From Pseudomonadota bacterium (GTDB taxonomy: Bacteria; Pseudomonadota; Alphaproteobacteria; Rhizobiales; Hyphomicrobiaceae): a DNA stretch of 64,000 nucleotides. The stretch is taken from assembly GCA_018242295.1 (NCBI GenBank), contig JAFECE010000011.1, forward strand, positions 248,001 to 312,000, read 5' to 3'. Position 1 is the first letter of the stretch. Each line of letters starts with the position of its first letter. The position numbers and the translations under genes are program-made. The notes beneath the pieces are model-generated. The model was not told where the DNA came from and ran no database searches. It was given only the letters and a program-made list of their open reading frames with translations. Positions 34,946-44,148 of this stretch are shown piece by piece.

Positions 34946-35572
34946 TCAGGGGCTGAGCTTCGGGAGCGGCGTGGCGGGCGCGGGCGACTGTGCGGCAGGC
35001 GGTTGTGCACTGGGCGGCTGCCGCAAGAGCGGCGGTTGGACCGGGGCTTGGCCCGGAGGAGACGAATCCTTGTCGAGGTCTCGCACGTGGTCGCGGATCT
35101 TCTTATAGACGCGCGACAGGTAATCGAGCGCCTGATCCACCTGCTCGTCGGTCGGCAATTGAAGCTTCTCTCCGGGAGGCCCTGCATTCGGTTCGCCCTG
35201 TGTCTGATCGCGCTGACCGGAGCCGTCCGGCATCGACGGCTTCAATTCGCCGGACTCTATGGCTGCCATCATCTCCCTGATGCGCTGCTTCAATTGCCTG
35301 TTTTCGGCCCGCAGCGCCGCAAGTTCATCAGCCTGCGGGACGTTTGTTCTGTCTTCGATGGCCCTACAAGCCAGTTCGTTGCCGACGCGCGCGCATATTG
35401 CGACGCCGCCGGTTTCTCTATCGAGGCGCATGATGCCGCCATCGAGGGGCAACATCGAATAGCGTCCCCTCGCGTTCGAATCATCCGGTGCAGGCTGCGC
35501 TGTCGCAAGGGTTGCGAGCACCGGCAAGATCAGCAATCCGATACCTGCCGCTCGCATCGTCCTTAGGGTCAT
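34946..35572 (-). CDS. Exported coiled-coil/proline-rich hypothetical protein
   Basis: 208 aa. Signal peptide about 1-25 (AAGIGLLILPVLATLATAQ). The mature part opens with a conserved-looking RGRYSMLPLDGGIMRLDRETGGVAICARVGNELACRAIEDR (two Cys, likely disulphide; about 36-76), then a coiled coil (DELAALRAENRQLKQRIREMMAAIE), a linker, and a Pro/Ala/Gln-rich tail. GGAGGA precedes the ATG. The Cys-containing N-terminal block resembles proteins seen widely in Hyphomicrobiales without assigned function. No reaction can be proposed. Confidence 0.7.
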   Translation of the reverse strand: MTLRTMRAAGIGLLILPVLATLATAQPAPDDSNARGRYSMLPLDGGIMRLDRETGGVAICARVGNELACRAIEDRTNVPQADELAALRAENRQLKQRIREMMAAIESGELKPSMPDGSGQRDQTQGEPNAGPPGEKLQLPTDEQVDQALDYLSRVYKKIRDHVRDLDKDSSPPGQAPVQPPLLRQPPSAQPPAAQSPAPATPLPKLSP

Positions 35573-35935
35573 GTCTCAAGTCCTCCGCATTGGCGCTAAG
35601 CACCGAAATGGTTTCGCTGTAGGCGCATCACAAGTCGGGCGTTGTGCTCGCAGATGCCGAATCATTGTTCTCGAGATGCCAAATTTATTCTGCTCAAGGT
35701 GTTCAATGCGCGGGGCGAACGGCACAATAAGGCATTGTAATTTAAAAATTTTATCATTTTAGCACGGCCCTTAACCCGGCGTTTACTGGGATGCTCCGAT
35801 TGTTTCAGCGAGCCATGACTTGTGCCGCGTCCTTATGTTCGCATTTGCCCCGCGCGGTAGGACGCCTGCGATTGTCCCATCCCGCTGACATTGCGTTCTC
35901 CCGGACCGTCAGCATTGCGTTGCCTCGAGGGGAAA
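35573..35935. other. AT-rich divergent regulatory region ahead of the PodJ-like gene
   Basis: This 363-base region includes a markedly AT-rich block (about 35735-35765). It must hold promoters for both divergent genes. No exact consensus is visible, and no CtrA (TTAA-N7-TTAA) site was found. Confidence 0.5.
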
Positions 35936-38767
35936 ATGTCGAATTCGGAACTGAGCGCTGACTATCCGGAAAGCGGGGGTGAGAACCGCTCCGAACTCAG
36001 AGCCATGCTCGACGTGATTGCCGCTCAGCTCGCGGATGCGGACCGTCGCCATACGGCTGCGCTCGCCGAAATGCAGGAACGCATCGATGTCATGGGGCGC
36101 GAAGCCGATGCGCTGCGCCCTCGAGTGCCGGATGAGTTCGCGCCGGCGTTCGGACGCATCGAGACGGCGATGGCCGAACTGGCGCACCGGTTGTCGGGTC
36201 CGGCCGACGCGAAAGGCTCCGCCTCCATGGGGCGCGCCCCTTCCACCAACGATCCCTACAGGTCGACGATACCGATGGCGCTTCGCTCCGCTCATAACGA
36301 TGCGCACGACGAGTTTTCCAAGCGCACACCGGACGTCGATACGTTCGACGTGATCGGCGCCCCGACGGACGATCCATCCGATCCCTGGGATCGCGCGGCA
36401 GCTGATGCGCTGCGAGGGCTCTACGAGTCGGATGAAACGAACCTTGCGCCGAAGGCGCACTCCGCGACCGGCACGGTCGCGCGCTCGGCAGTGCATTCGG
36501 ACTCCGGCTCCGGCATCGATGAGGCGTGGCTCGACAAAAAGTTCGCCGAAATCGCGCTCGGCATCGAGCAATCGCTGGCGGCGATGCGGCCCGACAACGG
36601 CATTTCACAGATCAGCGAGCGCCTCGATCAATTCGAGCGGCAGTTTGCGAAGCTGTTCGAGGGCGTTGCCACGCATGACGATCTGGCCGCGGTTCATCTG
36701 ATCGAGGCGCATGTCGCCGAGGTGGTCAATCATCTCGTTCAGACACAGGATCAGCTCGAACGGCTAAATATCATCGAGACGCAACTCGCGAGCATTTCGC
36801 ACACGCTCGCCGAGGTGCAGGGCGTGCCGGTCGATGGAATCATCAGTGCTCCGCCCGTGACGCGCGCTCTCGATTACGATGCCATCGCCCGTGCGGCGGC
36901 GGAGCAGACGGCACAGCGTTTGGCGGATATTCGCGCCGAAGACCGGCATTCGGCGGCGGACGAGCTGCGTCCGTTGATCGAGCGGATGATGTCGCAGAAC
37001 CGCGAGGGAGAAGAGCACACCGCCGCACTGCTCGACACGATGCAGCAAGCCATGATCCGTCTTCTGGATCGTGTGGATTCGATTGAATTCGTTCAGCAGG
37101 CGGCGGCGACGCCTCCAGCGGCAGAGAGTGGCGCCTATCACGCCGGTATGTTCGGCCGTGACGCGGCGGGCGCTTCGGGATTGATTGATGAGGAGGCCAG
37201 CGGATCGTTCGACCCCGCCTTTGTCGAACTCGCATCTTCAAGGCCTTCGCTTGCGCCGGTTTCTATTTCCGCACAGCCGCGGGTGTCTGGCGGATCGCCT
37301 GAGGAAACGTCTCGCCAAGGCGAGAAGAGCCGGCAGGATTTCGTTGCCGAGGTTCGGCGCGCCAAGAAGCGTCTTTCCGAGCAGGAGGACGTCGTCGCCG
37401 CGCCGTCGGTTTCGATCTCGACGACTGCTGCTGACGGTGCAATGGCCGTGCCGCCTCCCGGAAGCCGGCCCATCCGACCGACCGCGGCGCCGACTAAGAA
37501 GATGTCTGGACCGTCAGGGCCGTCGCCGCGGCTCATGGTGATCGCCGCCGTTGCCCTCGTCGCGCTCGGAAGCCTCTGGTACACGTTCGGGTTCGGCAAA
37601 CCGCACGTCGGACCATCGTCCAACGGACGAGAGACCCTGTCCCTGCCGTCGCCGCAAGCGGATGGCGCTGGATCGGGTTCAAGCGGCTCGTCGGATGCCG
37701 CCAAGTCAACGCCCGGCGATTTGGCTCCGGCGCAAAATTCGGACAAAGTGATCGATCCGTCGCACGATGCCAGCGGGCCGCGCGGCGATCTCGCGCCCAC
37801 GCATAGCGAAGCTCAAAAGACCGCGGCAGAGGCGGCGCCTCAGCGCACCACGACCTTGCCGATGCTTGGCGTGGCTGTGGATCTCGATCAGCCGGTTACG
37901 GCGGCGGAGCTTGAGCAGGCGAAGCGGCGCCAGGCGATGGCCACGATATCCGGCGAGCTCGGCAATGCAGCGGCAAGGTCCAGCGAAGGCGCTGCCGTTC
38001 CTACATCAATGGTGCCGAGCGAAGCAGAAACCGAAGGCGCGAAATCCGATTTGACGACAGGTTCGGTTTCGACAAGCGCGTCTAAGCCGGCGCCTCTCGA
38101 TATGCCGCCCGCTACAGTCGGTCCGTTGTCGCTGCGTCTTGCCGCGGCGAATGGCGATCCGTCAGCGGAGTTTGAAGTCGGCGCGCGTCTCGCGGAAGGC
38201 AAAGGCATCGCGCAAAGCTTCCAGGATGCAGCGAAATGGTATCAGCGTTCTGCGGATCAGGGCTTCGCGCAGTCTCAGTACCGGCTCGGCACGCTCTATG
38301 AGCGCGGGCTCGGGCTGAAGCCCGACCGGGCACAGGCGGCGAATTGGTATCAACGCGCGGCGGCGCAGGGCAACATCAAGGCGATGCATAATCTCGCCGT
38401 TCTCAGCGCCAATCAGAGCGATCAATCTCCGGACTACGCGACGGCGGCGCAGTGGTTCGAGGCAGCCGCGCAGCGCGGCCTCTCCGACAGCCAGTTCAAT
38501 CTCGCGGTGCTGTATGAAAATGGTCTCGGCGTGAAGCGGGACATGAGCCGCGCCTTCATGTGGCTTTCCATTGCGGCTCGCGGCGGCGACGCCGATGCCG
38601 TCCGGCGACGCGACATCCTTCGCGGCAAATTGACTGCCGACGAGGTGACCGCTGCCAACAAGTTGATCGCAGCCTGGAAGCCGATGCCCTCGACACGGAC
38701 CGTGAACGATGCACGGACGGCCGGTGAAATGTGGAAAAACAATCCGAAAAACGGCGTCAACGGCTAG
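35936..38767 (+). CDS. PodJ-like polar scaffold: coiled coil, one TM helix, periplasmic Sel1 repeats
   Basis: 943 aa from ATG 35936, behind GAGGGG. Residues 1 to about 525 are hydrophilic and cytoplasmic, with helical coiled-coil segments (for example around AHVAEVVNHLVQTQDQLERLN) separated by disordered Ser/Pro-rich linkers. One transmembrane helix follows (LMVIAAVALVALGSLWYTFG, about 533-552), then a disordered periplasmic linker and four Sel1/TPR-like repeats (about 728-880; for example AAKWYQRSADQGFAQSQYRLG). This is the architecture of the Caulobacter polarity factor PodJ and of Hyphomicrobiales Sel1 scaffold proteins. A budding or polar-growing host would need such a protein. No C-terminal peptidoglycan-binding domain is evident. 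Function is inferred from architecture. Confidence 0.78.
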   Translation: MSNSELSADYPESGGENRSELRAMLDVIAAQLADADRRHTAALAEMQERIDVMGREADALRPRVPDEFAPAFGRIETAMAELAHRLSGPADAKGSASMGRAPSTNDPYRSTIPMALRSAHNDAHDEFSKRTPDVDTFDVIGAPTDDPSDPWDRAAADALRGLYESDETNLAPKAHSATGTVARSAVHSDSGSGIDEAWLDKKFAEIALGIEQSLAAMRPDNGISQISERLDQFERQFAKLFEGVATHDDLAAVHLIEAHVAEVVNHLVQTQDQLERLNIIETQLASISHTLAEVQGVPVDGIISAPPVTRALDYDAIARAAAEQTAQRLADIRAEDRHSAADELRPLIERMMSQNREGEEHTAALLDTMQQAMIRLLDRVDSIEFVQQAAATPPAAESGAYHAGMFGRDAAGASGLIDEEASGSFDPAFVELASSRPSLAPVSISAQPRVSGGSPEETSRQGEKSRQDFVAEVRRAKKRLSEQEDVVAAPSVSISTTAADGAMAVPPPGSRPIRPTAAPTKKMSGPSGPSPRLMVIAAVALVALGSLWYTFGFGKPHVGPSSNGRETLSLPSPQADGAGSGSSGSSDAAKSTPGDLAPAQNSDKVIDPSHDASGPRGDLAPTHSEAQKTAAEAAPQRTTTLPMLGVAVDLDQPVTAAELEQAKRRQAMATISGELGNAAARSSEGAAVPTSMVPSEAETEGAKSDLTTGSVSTSASKPAPLDMPPATVGPLSLRLAAANGDPSAEFEVGARLAEGKGIAQSFQDAAKWYQRSADQGFAQSQYRLGTLYERGLGLKPDRAQAANWYQRAAAQGNIKAMHNLAVLSANQSDQSPDYATAAQWFEAAAQRGLSDSQFNLAVLYENGLGVKRDMSRAFMWLSIAARGGDADAVRRRDILRGKLTADEVTAANKLIAAWKPMPSTRTVNDARTAGEMWKNNPKNGVNG

Positions 38768-38964
38768 AGGGCTCTGTCGGAGGCATGATACGGGTGCCGG
38801 AGGATGCCGGCCTTCCGCCAACCGGATCGACGCCATTTTGTGACAGGATGTGAGGGCCATGTGGGGCGCCGGTGCTTGCCGCATGGCGCCGATTGGTGTC
38901 CCTTAGCGCAGCCTTCCAAGACACCGCCTCCCGCTTTGCGCCATTTGCCGCTCAGGACCGCCGG

Positions 38965-39891
38965 ATGACCCTTTATCTGCCGATTGCCGAGATGTCGGTT
39001 TCCGTCATCGCCTTTCTGGCACTCGGCGCAACGGTGGGTTTCCTTTCCGGCCTGTTTGGCGTCGGCGGCGGTTTCCTGCTGGCACCGCTGTTAACGTTTC
39101 TCGGAATTCCGCCCGGGGTCGCCGTGGCGACGAGCACGTCCCACGTCGCCGCATCGTCGGTTTCCGGGGCGATGTCGCAATACCGGCGCGGTAACGTCGA
39201 TATCAAGCTGGCGTCTGTCATGCTGGCGGGCGGCGTCGCCGGAAGCTACGTCGGCGTGGCTTTCGTGAAGATGCTAACGGTGCGCGGGCTGTTCGAGCTT
39301 ACGGTTTCGCTGACCTACGTGATTTTTCTAGGCGTGGTCGGCACGATCATCCTGATCGAAGGCATCAACTCTTCGCGGAAAACGCGCACCGCGGGGAGTG
39401 CTTCAGTCCGGAAGCCCGGTCAGCACGGCTGGATGGAGCACCTGCCGTTCAAGATGCGTTTTCCGCGATCGAAACTTTACATCAGTGCCGTGCCGCCGGT
39501 TGTCATCGGCACGTTCGTCGGCTTCATTTCGGCGATCATGGGCATCGGCGGCGGCTTCGTGATGATCCCGGCGATGATCTACCTGTTGCGCGTGCCGACC
39601 GTGCTCGTCATCGGCACGTCGCTTTTCCAAATTGTGTTCGTTTCGGCGACGGCGACGGTGCTGCATGCGGTCGAGAACCAAACGGTCGATATCGTTCTTG
39701 CGACAATCCTCATTGTAGGCGGCGTCTTTGGCGCACAATTCGGAACGATGGCTGGCGAGAAAATCCGCGGCGAGCATTTACGCGTGCTGCTCGGAGCGCT
39801 GATCCTGCTCGTCGCCGCACGCATGGCCGTCGATCTGGCGATCAAGCCGGGTGATCTCTTTTCGCTCGCATCGACGCCGGGAGCATTCTGA
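38965..39891 (+). CDS. TauE/SafE (TSUP) family permease
   Basis: 308 aa from ATG 38965; an upstream frame from 38872 lacks membrane character. About eight helices in two repeats. Each half begins with the family glycine motif: VGFLSGLFGVGGGFLLAPLL at the start, and FVGFISAIMGIGGGFVMIPAM after the middle cytoplasmic loop. TSUP proteins export sulphite, organosulphonates or related anions. It overlaps the next gene by one base (TGATG), and that partner, TIGR02186, is regularly found beside this TauE type, so the two probably form one transport unit. Substrate unproven. Confidence 0.9.
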   Translation: MTLYLPIAEMSVSVIAFLALGATVGFLSGLFGVGGGFLLAPLLTFLGIPPGVAVATSTSHVAASSVSGAMSQYRRGNVDIKLASVMLAGGVAGSYVGVAFVKMLTVRGLFELTVSLTYVIFLGVVGTIILIEGINSSRKTRTAGSASVRKPGQHGWMEHLPFKMRFPRSKLYISAVPPVVIGTFVGFISAIMGIGGGFVMIPAMIYLLRVPTVLVIGTSLFQIVFVSATATVLHAVENQTVDIVLATILIVGGVFGAQFGTMAGEKIRGEHLRVLLGALILLVAARMAVDLAIKPGDLFSLASTPGAF

Positions 39892-40676
39892 TGCGCCCGT
39901 TCCTTTCCGCTATGATCGTTCTGATGTTCGCAATGACGGGCGGCGCACTTGCTGACCGGCCGAAAGAGAACGTCGAAGCCGACGCATCAACGCGTCAGGT
40001 TGCGATCACGTCGAGCTTCACGGGAACCGAGATCCTCGTTTTCGGCACCGTCGAGAACAGCGTGCAGCCCAGCCCCGAAGCTGGAACATACGACATTATC
40101 GTCGTCGTCGAAGGACAGCCGGTCCCCGCGGTGGTGCGGCAAAAATCGCGCGTGGCTGGCATCTGGATCAATACGTCGTCGATGCATTTCGCCGTGGTTC
40201 CGAGCTACTACGCCATCGCCTCGACGCGTCCGATCGACGAGATTGCCGATAAGGCCTTTCTCGATGCGCATCAGATCGGCTTCGATCACATCCGCATGGT
40301 TCCTTCGGGAGCGAGTGACGCCGATGCCGCTGCTACCGAAACTTTCCGTCAGGCGCTCATCCGGTTGAAGGAGCAGCAGCGGGTTTATGTGAAGCGGGAT
40401 TTTGGCGTGACGTTCATCGGGCGCAGCCTCTTCCGGTCAACGATCGCGCTGCCGCCCAACGTGCCGGTGGGGCCGTTGACCGCCAGGGTTTATCTTTTGA
40501 AGGAAGGCAAGCTCCTCGGGCAGTACGAGAGCCGCGTCGGTCTCAGGCGCGAAGGGATTGAGCGCTTCATCCATAATTTCGCGATCTCGCAGCCGCTGGC
40601 TTATGGCCTGACGACGGTTCTGCTAGCGGTCGCGGCAGGGTTGGCGGCCGCCTTTGCTTTCAGAAAGCCGGCTTGA
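39891..40676 (+). CDS. TIGR02186 family membrane-anchored protein
   Basis: 261 aa. Signal peptide (MIVLMFAMTGGALA, cleavage near residue 21), an extracytoplasmic beta-rich domain (about 35-225; ITSSFTGTEILVFGTVE is the family opening) and a C-terminal transmembrane helix (TTVLLAVAAGLAAAFAF). This is the alphaproteobacterial TIGR02186 (PF09608) family, commonly encoded directly behind a TauE permease. Start and stop of the two genes overlap, showing translational coupling. It probably binds the substrate or shapes the transporter outside the membrane (inference). Confidence 0.88.
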   Translation: MRPFLSAMIVLMFAMTGGALADRPKENVEADASTRQVAITSSFTGTEILVFGTVENSVQPSPEAGTYDIIVVVEGQPVPAVVRQKSRVAGIWINTSSMHFAVVPSYYAIASTRPIDEIADKAFLDAHQIGFDHIRMVPSGASDADAAATETFRQALIRLKEQQRVYVKRDFGVTFIGRSLFRSTIALPPNVPVGPLTARVYLLKEGKLLGQYESRVGLRREGIERFIHNFAISQPLAYGLTTVLLAVAAGLAAAFAFRKPA

Positions 40677-40678
40677 AT

Positions 40679-41401
40679 TCAGTCATCGCGAAGGAGACGC
40701 GGCGCGACAGGATAAAGGCCTTCGTGGCCTAGCATCCAGACATCGAGCCCGTCGTCGCCGAAGAGCGGCTCGAACACGGCGTTGAGAATGTTCAAGCCGC
40801 CCGTGAACGCGCCGAAAGCGGGCATCACGAGGCGAAGGCGATTGCCGACGAAGCACGGGCGCCGCAGCGACGTTCCGTGGAACACGAGGCGCGCGGCCGG
40901 ATGGAAGTGCCCGGCAATCTCGTGCGTTCGGGCTCCGGGCCGCGGCTCGTGGCGCAACGCGATGCCGCCAACGACGATCTCGGGCATCACATAGCCGGCC
41001 AGCACGCGATCGATTTTCGGATCGTGATTGCCGGTGATCCAGATCCAGTCGCGGTCTTCCTGCAGCATGCGGAGGCTTTCGACGTCGCCAGCGTCCATGC
41101 GTGCGGCGCCGCCCTGATCATGCAGGCTGTCGCCGAGGCAGATGACCGTTTCCGGGTCGTATCTGTCGATCAACGCCGCGAGCTTTTGAAGCGTCTCGCG
41201 CGTGTCGTAGGGTGGCAGCATTTGTCCGTAAGCGGCGTATGACGAGCCCTTCTCGAGATGAAGATCGGAAACGATCAACGCCTGCTCGGCGGGCCAGAAG
41301 AGCGCGCCGGATTTGTGCGCGACGAAGGCCTTGCCGCAGACGTGCACGGGTTGATCGGCGAAATCGTCGAGCCCTATGCGTTCCGGCTTCAGCATGTTCA
41401 T
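40679..41401 (-). CDS. pdeM: Ligase-associated DNA damage response endonuclease PdeM
   Basis: 240 aa, calcineurin-like metallophosphoesterase. All metal-binding blocks are seen: LIVSDLHLEKGSSYA (Asp-x-His), CLGDSLHD (Gly-Asp), ITGNHD (Gly-Asn-His-Asp) and IAGHFHPAA (Gly-His-x-His). The LEKGSS element after the first block is characteristic of PdeM. It overlaps the upstream helicase gene by four bases (ATGA), so the two are translated together. In other bacteria this pair is accompanied by an ATP-dependent ligase and an exonuclease (the Lhr/LigC module); neither is in this window. Confidence 0.92.
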   Translation of the reverse strand: MNMLKPERIGLDDFADQPVHVCGKAFVAHKSGALFWPAEQALIVSDLHLEKGSSYAAYGQMLPPYDTRETLQKLAALIDRYDPETVICLGDSLHDQGGAARMDAGDVESLRMLQEDRDWIWITGNHDPKIDRVLAGYVMPEIVVGGIALRHEPRPGARTHEIAGHFHPAARLVFHGTSLRRPCFVGNRLRLVMPAFGAFTGGLNILNAVFEPLFGDDGLDVWMLGHEGLYPVAPRLLRDD

Positions 41402-44061
41402 GTCCGCATATCCCCCGTTGCTTCGCGGATCAGTTCGTCTGCTGCATCGCGCAAAATTGCGTCACGGTCTTGGCCGTACACAAGTTCAACTCCGATCTCC
41501 AGCAGCACCGGGACGGCCAGCGGAGATACGTGATCGAGAGTTTGATGTCTGATTCGCTCTTTAATGCGAGACAGAAACGTTCCGAGACGCTTGATATCGA
41601 GCAGGCCCGTGGCCGCGTCGGCCCATGCGGCTTCGAGCAGAAGATGACCCGGATCGTGGCGGCGCAGCACGTCGTAAATGAGATCGGTCGAAATCGTAAC
41701 CTGACGGCCGGATTTGACTTTGCCGGGATGCCTGCGCTCGATCAATCCGGCGATGACGGCGGCCAAGCGGAACGTGCGCTTCATCAGGGCGCTTTCGGCG
41801 AGCCAGGCGTCGAGATCATCGCCCAGCATGTCCTCGTCGAAGAGCTTTGCGAGCGAAAGCCTGCCTTCCGAGATGAGGTTGGAGATGTCGCCGCGCGCCC
41901 AGACGGCCAATGCATAATCGTTGGCGACGAAGCCCACCGGATTGGCGCCAATCCGATCGAGGCGGCGGGTGAGCAGCATGCCAAGCGTCTGGTGAGCGAG
42001 GCGGCCTTCGAACGGATAGGCGACGAGGAAGTGGCGGTTGCCGCGCGGGAACGTTTCGATCAGGACTTCATCGGGTGCGGGGACGACGGAGCGTTCGGTC
42101 TGCAGCTCGAGCCAATTGGCGACGGGATTGGGCAGGGCCGACCAGACGCTCGGATTGGCGAGCATGGCGCGCACGCGTCCTGCCAGGTGCGTGGACAGCG
42201 GAAATTTGCCTCCGTCGTAGCTCGGCACCATCGGATCTTCCGCCGCCGCGCGCGAGACGAAGACTTCCGTATCGCGGATGCCTTCGAAGCGAAGAACCTG
42301 TCCGGCGAAGACGAACGTATCGCCGGGCGTCAGCTGCTCGGCAAAATATTCCTCGATTTCGCCGAGAACGCGGCCGCCGATGCGAGCGATATTTTTCTTA
42401 CCGCCGCGCGATGAGACGAGGCGCACCTTGAGATGCGGTGCGTCCACGATGGTGCCGATGTTCAGCCGGTATTGCTGGACGATGCGCGGGTGGGCGACGC
42501 GCAGCTTGCCGTTTTCCGCCGGTCGCAATTTTGCGAAGCGCTCATAGGATTTGAGGGCGTAGCCGCCGGTCGAGACGAACTCGACGGTGCGATCGAATTG
42601 CGTGCGCGTTAGGCCTGCGTAGGGAAGAGCGGAGCGGACTTCGTCGAACAGCGCGTGCGGATCGAACGGCGCCTGGCAGGCCATTCCGAGAACGTGCTGC
42701 GCCAGCACGTCGAGCGCGCCGGAGCGGGAGAGCGTGGCGTCCTGATCGCCGGCTTCGGCGGCTTGCTGGGCGGCGCGGCATTCGAGGACCTCGAAGCGAT
42801 TTCCCGGCACCAGGATTGCCTGAGACGGCTCGTCGAGCCGGTGATTGGAGCGGCCTATGCGCTGCAACAGGCGGCTCGCGCCTTTCGGGGCGCCGAGATG
42901 GATGACGAGATCGACATCGCCCCAGTCGATGCCGAGATCGAGCGTCGAGGTGGCGACGACGGCGCGTAGCTTCCCCGCGGCCATCGCGGCTTCGACCTTT
43001 TTGCGCTGCGCCGCTTCGAGCGATCCGTGATGCAGGGCAATCGGCAAATTGTCGTCGTTGAGCCGCCAGAGTTCCTGGAATGCAAATTCGGCCTGCATGC
43101 GCGTATTTACGAAAATGAGCGACAGCTTGTGCCTGCCGATCGCTTCCAAAACTTCGCGCATCGCATAGCGGGCGGTGTGGCCGGTCCACGGAATTTCGTT
43201 TTCGGCTTCGAGGATTTCGATCACCGGCTTGGCGCCGCCTTTGACGGTGACGATTTCGGCGAGGCGCGTTTCGGCTTCTGGATCGGTTTGCGGAACGAGG
43301 TAGCCGCGAAGCTCGCTCGGGCGCGCGACCGTTGCTGACAGTCCGATCGTCATGACGTCCGGCGCCAGCTTGCGCAGGCGGGCGAGATCGAGCGCGAGAA
43401 GATCGCCGCGCTTCGATGCGGCGAGCGCATGCAGCTCATCGAGAATGATCGTATCGAGATCGGCAAAGAGGTAGGGCGCATCGGGATGGCTGAGGAGAAG
43501 GGCAACCTGCTCGGGCGTCGTCAGTAAGATGTGCGGCGGCTTCACGCGCTGCCGTTGCCGTCGCGCGAGGGACGTGTCGCCGGTGCGCGTTTCGGTGCGA
43601 ACCTTCAAACCCATTTCCTCGATGGGATGGGTCAGGTTTCGTTCGACGTCGGCGGCGAGTGCCTTCAGCGGTGATATGTAAAGCGTGAAGAGCCCGGCAC
43701 CGATCTTTTTCTTCTGGCCGTTGTGGATCGATATCAGGCTCGGCAGAAAGCCCGCGAGCGTTTTGCCGGCGCCCGTCGGGGCGATCAGCAGCGTCGAGCG
43801 CCGTTCGCGGGCAGCATCGAGAAGCGCGAGCTGATGGGGACGCGGCTTCCATCCGCGCCGCGTGAACCAGGCTGCAATCTCCGGCGGAAGCGTCTCGCTC
43901 TCGGCCGTGGACCGCGTGCGTCGCGTTTTCTTCGCCACCGTCGTCGCAACGAGCGCCGCATTGCGCGGCGCTTTGCGTGCGCCAGCCTTTACGGATTGCC
44001 GCGTCGTCGTTTCCGGGTTCTTGGTCGGTTTGCGCGGCACGTTTAATTTGGGCTTGGGCAA
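41398..44061 (-). CDS. Ligase-associated DNA damage response DEXH helicase (Lhr-like)
   Basis: 887 aa, a superfamily 2 3'-to-5' helicase acting on DNA or RNA:DNA. The basic N-terminal extension (about 1-55) is followed by RecA domain 1 with Q-like RPHQL, Walker A APTGAGKTLAG and the DExH box LDELHALAASKRGDLL; RecA domain 2 with LIFVNTRMQAEFAF, VVATSTLDLGIDW and LQRIGRSNHR; and a C-terminal Lhr domain (DUF4011/winged-helix region, about 430-880). The size and C-terminus match the ligase-associated Lhr family rather than the 1500-aa Lhr. TTG 44061 is the longest start; GTG 44040 is an alternative. Co-translated with pdeM. Confidence 0.92.
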   Translation of the reverse strand: MPKPKLNVPRKPTKNPETTTRQSVKAGARKAPRNAALVATTVAKKTRRTRSTAESETLPPEIAAWFTRRGWKPRPHQLALLDAARERRSTLLIAPTGAGKTLAGFLPSLISIHNGQKKKIGAGLFTLYISPLKALAADVERNLTHPIEEMGLKVRTETRTGDTSLARRQRQRVKPPHILLTTPEQVALLLSHPDAPYLFADLDTIILDELHALAASKRGDLLALDLARLRKLAPDVMTIGLSATVARPSELRGYLVPQTDPEAETRLAEIVTVKGGAKPVIEILEAENEIPWTGHTARYAMREVLEAIGRHKLSLIFVNTRMQAEFAFQELWRLNDDNLPIALHHGSLEAAQRKKVEAAMAAGKLRAVVATSTLDLGIDWGDVDLVIHLGAPKGASRLLQRIGRSNHRLDEPSQAILVPGNRFEVLECRAAQQAAEAGDQDATLSRSGALDVLAQHVLGMACQAPFDPHALFDEVRSALPYAGLTRTQFDRTVEFVSTGGYALKSYERFAKLRPAENGKLRVAHPRIVQQYRLNIGTIVDAPHLKVRLVSSRGGKKNIARIGGRVLGEIEEYFAEQLTPGDTFVFAGQVLRFEGIRDTEVFVSRAAAEDPMVPSYDGGKFPLSTHLAGRVRAMLANPSVWSALPNPVANWLELQTERSVVPAPDEVLIETFPRGNRHFLVAYPFEGRLAHQTLGMLLTRRLDRIGANPVGFVANDYALAVWARGDISNLISEGRLSLAKLFDEDMLGDDLDAWLAESALMKRTFRLAAVIAGLIERRHPGKVKSGRQVTISTDLIYDVLRRHDPGHLLLEAAWADAATGLLDIKRLGTFLSRIKERIRHQTLDHVSPLAVPVLLEIGVELVYGQDRDAILRDAADELIREATGDMRT

Positions 44062-44148
44062 AATTGGCTCAGGTCGATCCTATCGCTTTTATGGGCAACC
44101 TGGACGTTATACCGGCTGTGGCCGGGAGACCTCGAAAAAAAGACGCCG

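Noticed and set aside
41212-42414. 400-codon plus-strand frame opposite the helicase/pdeM region
   Set aside because: Antisense to two co-translated genes with complete motif sets; no ribosome binding site or domain.
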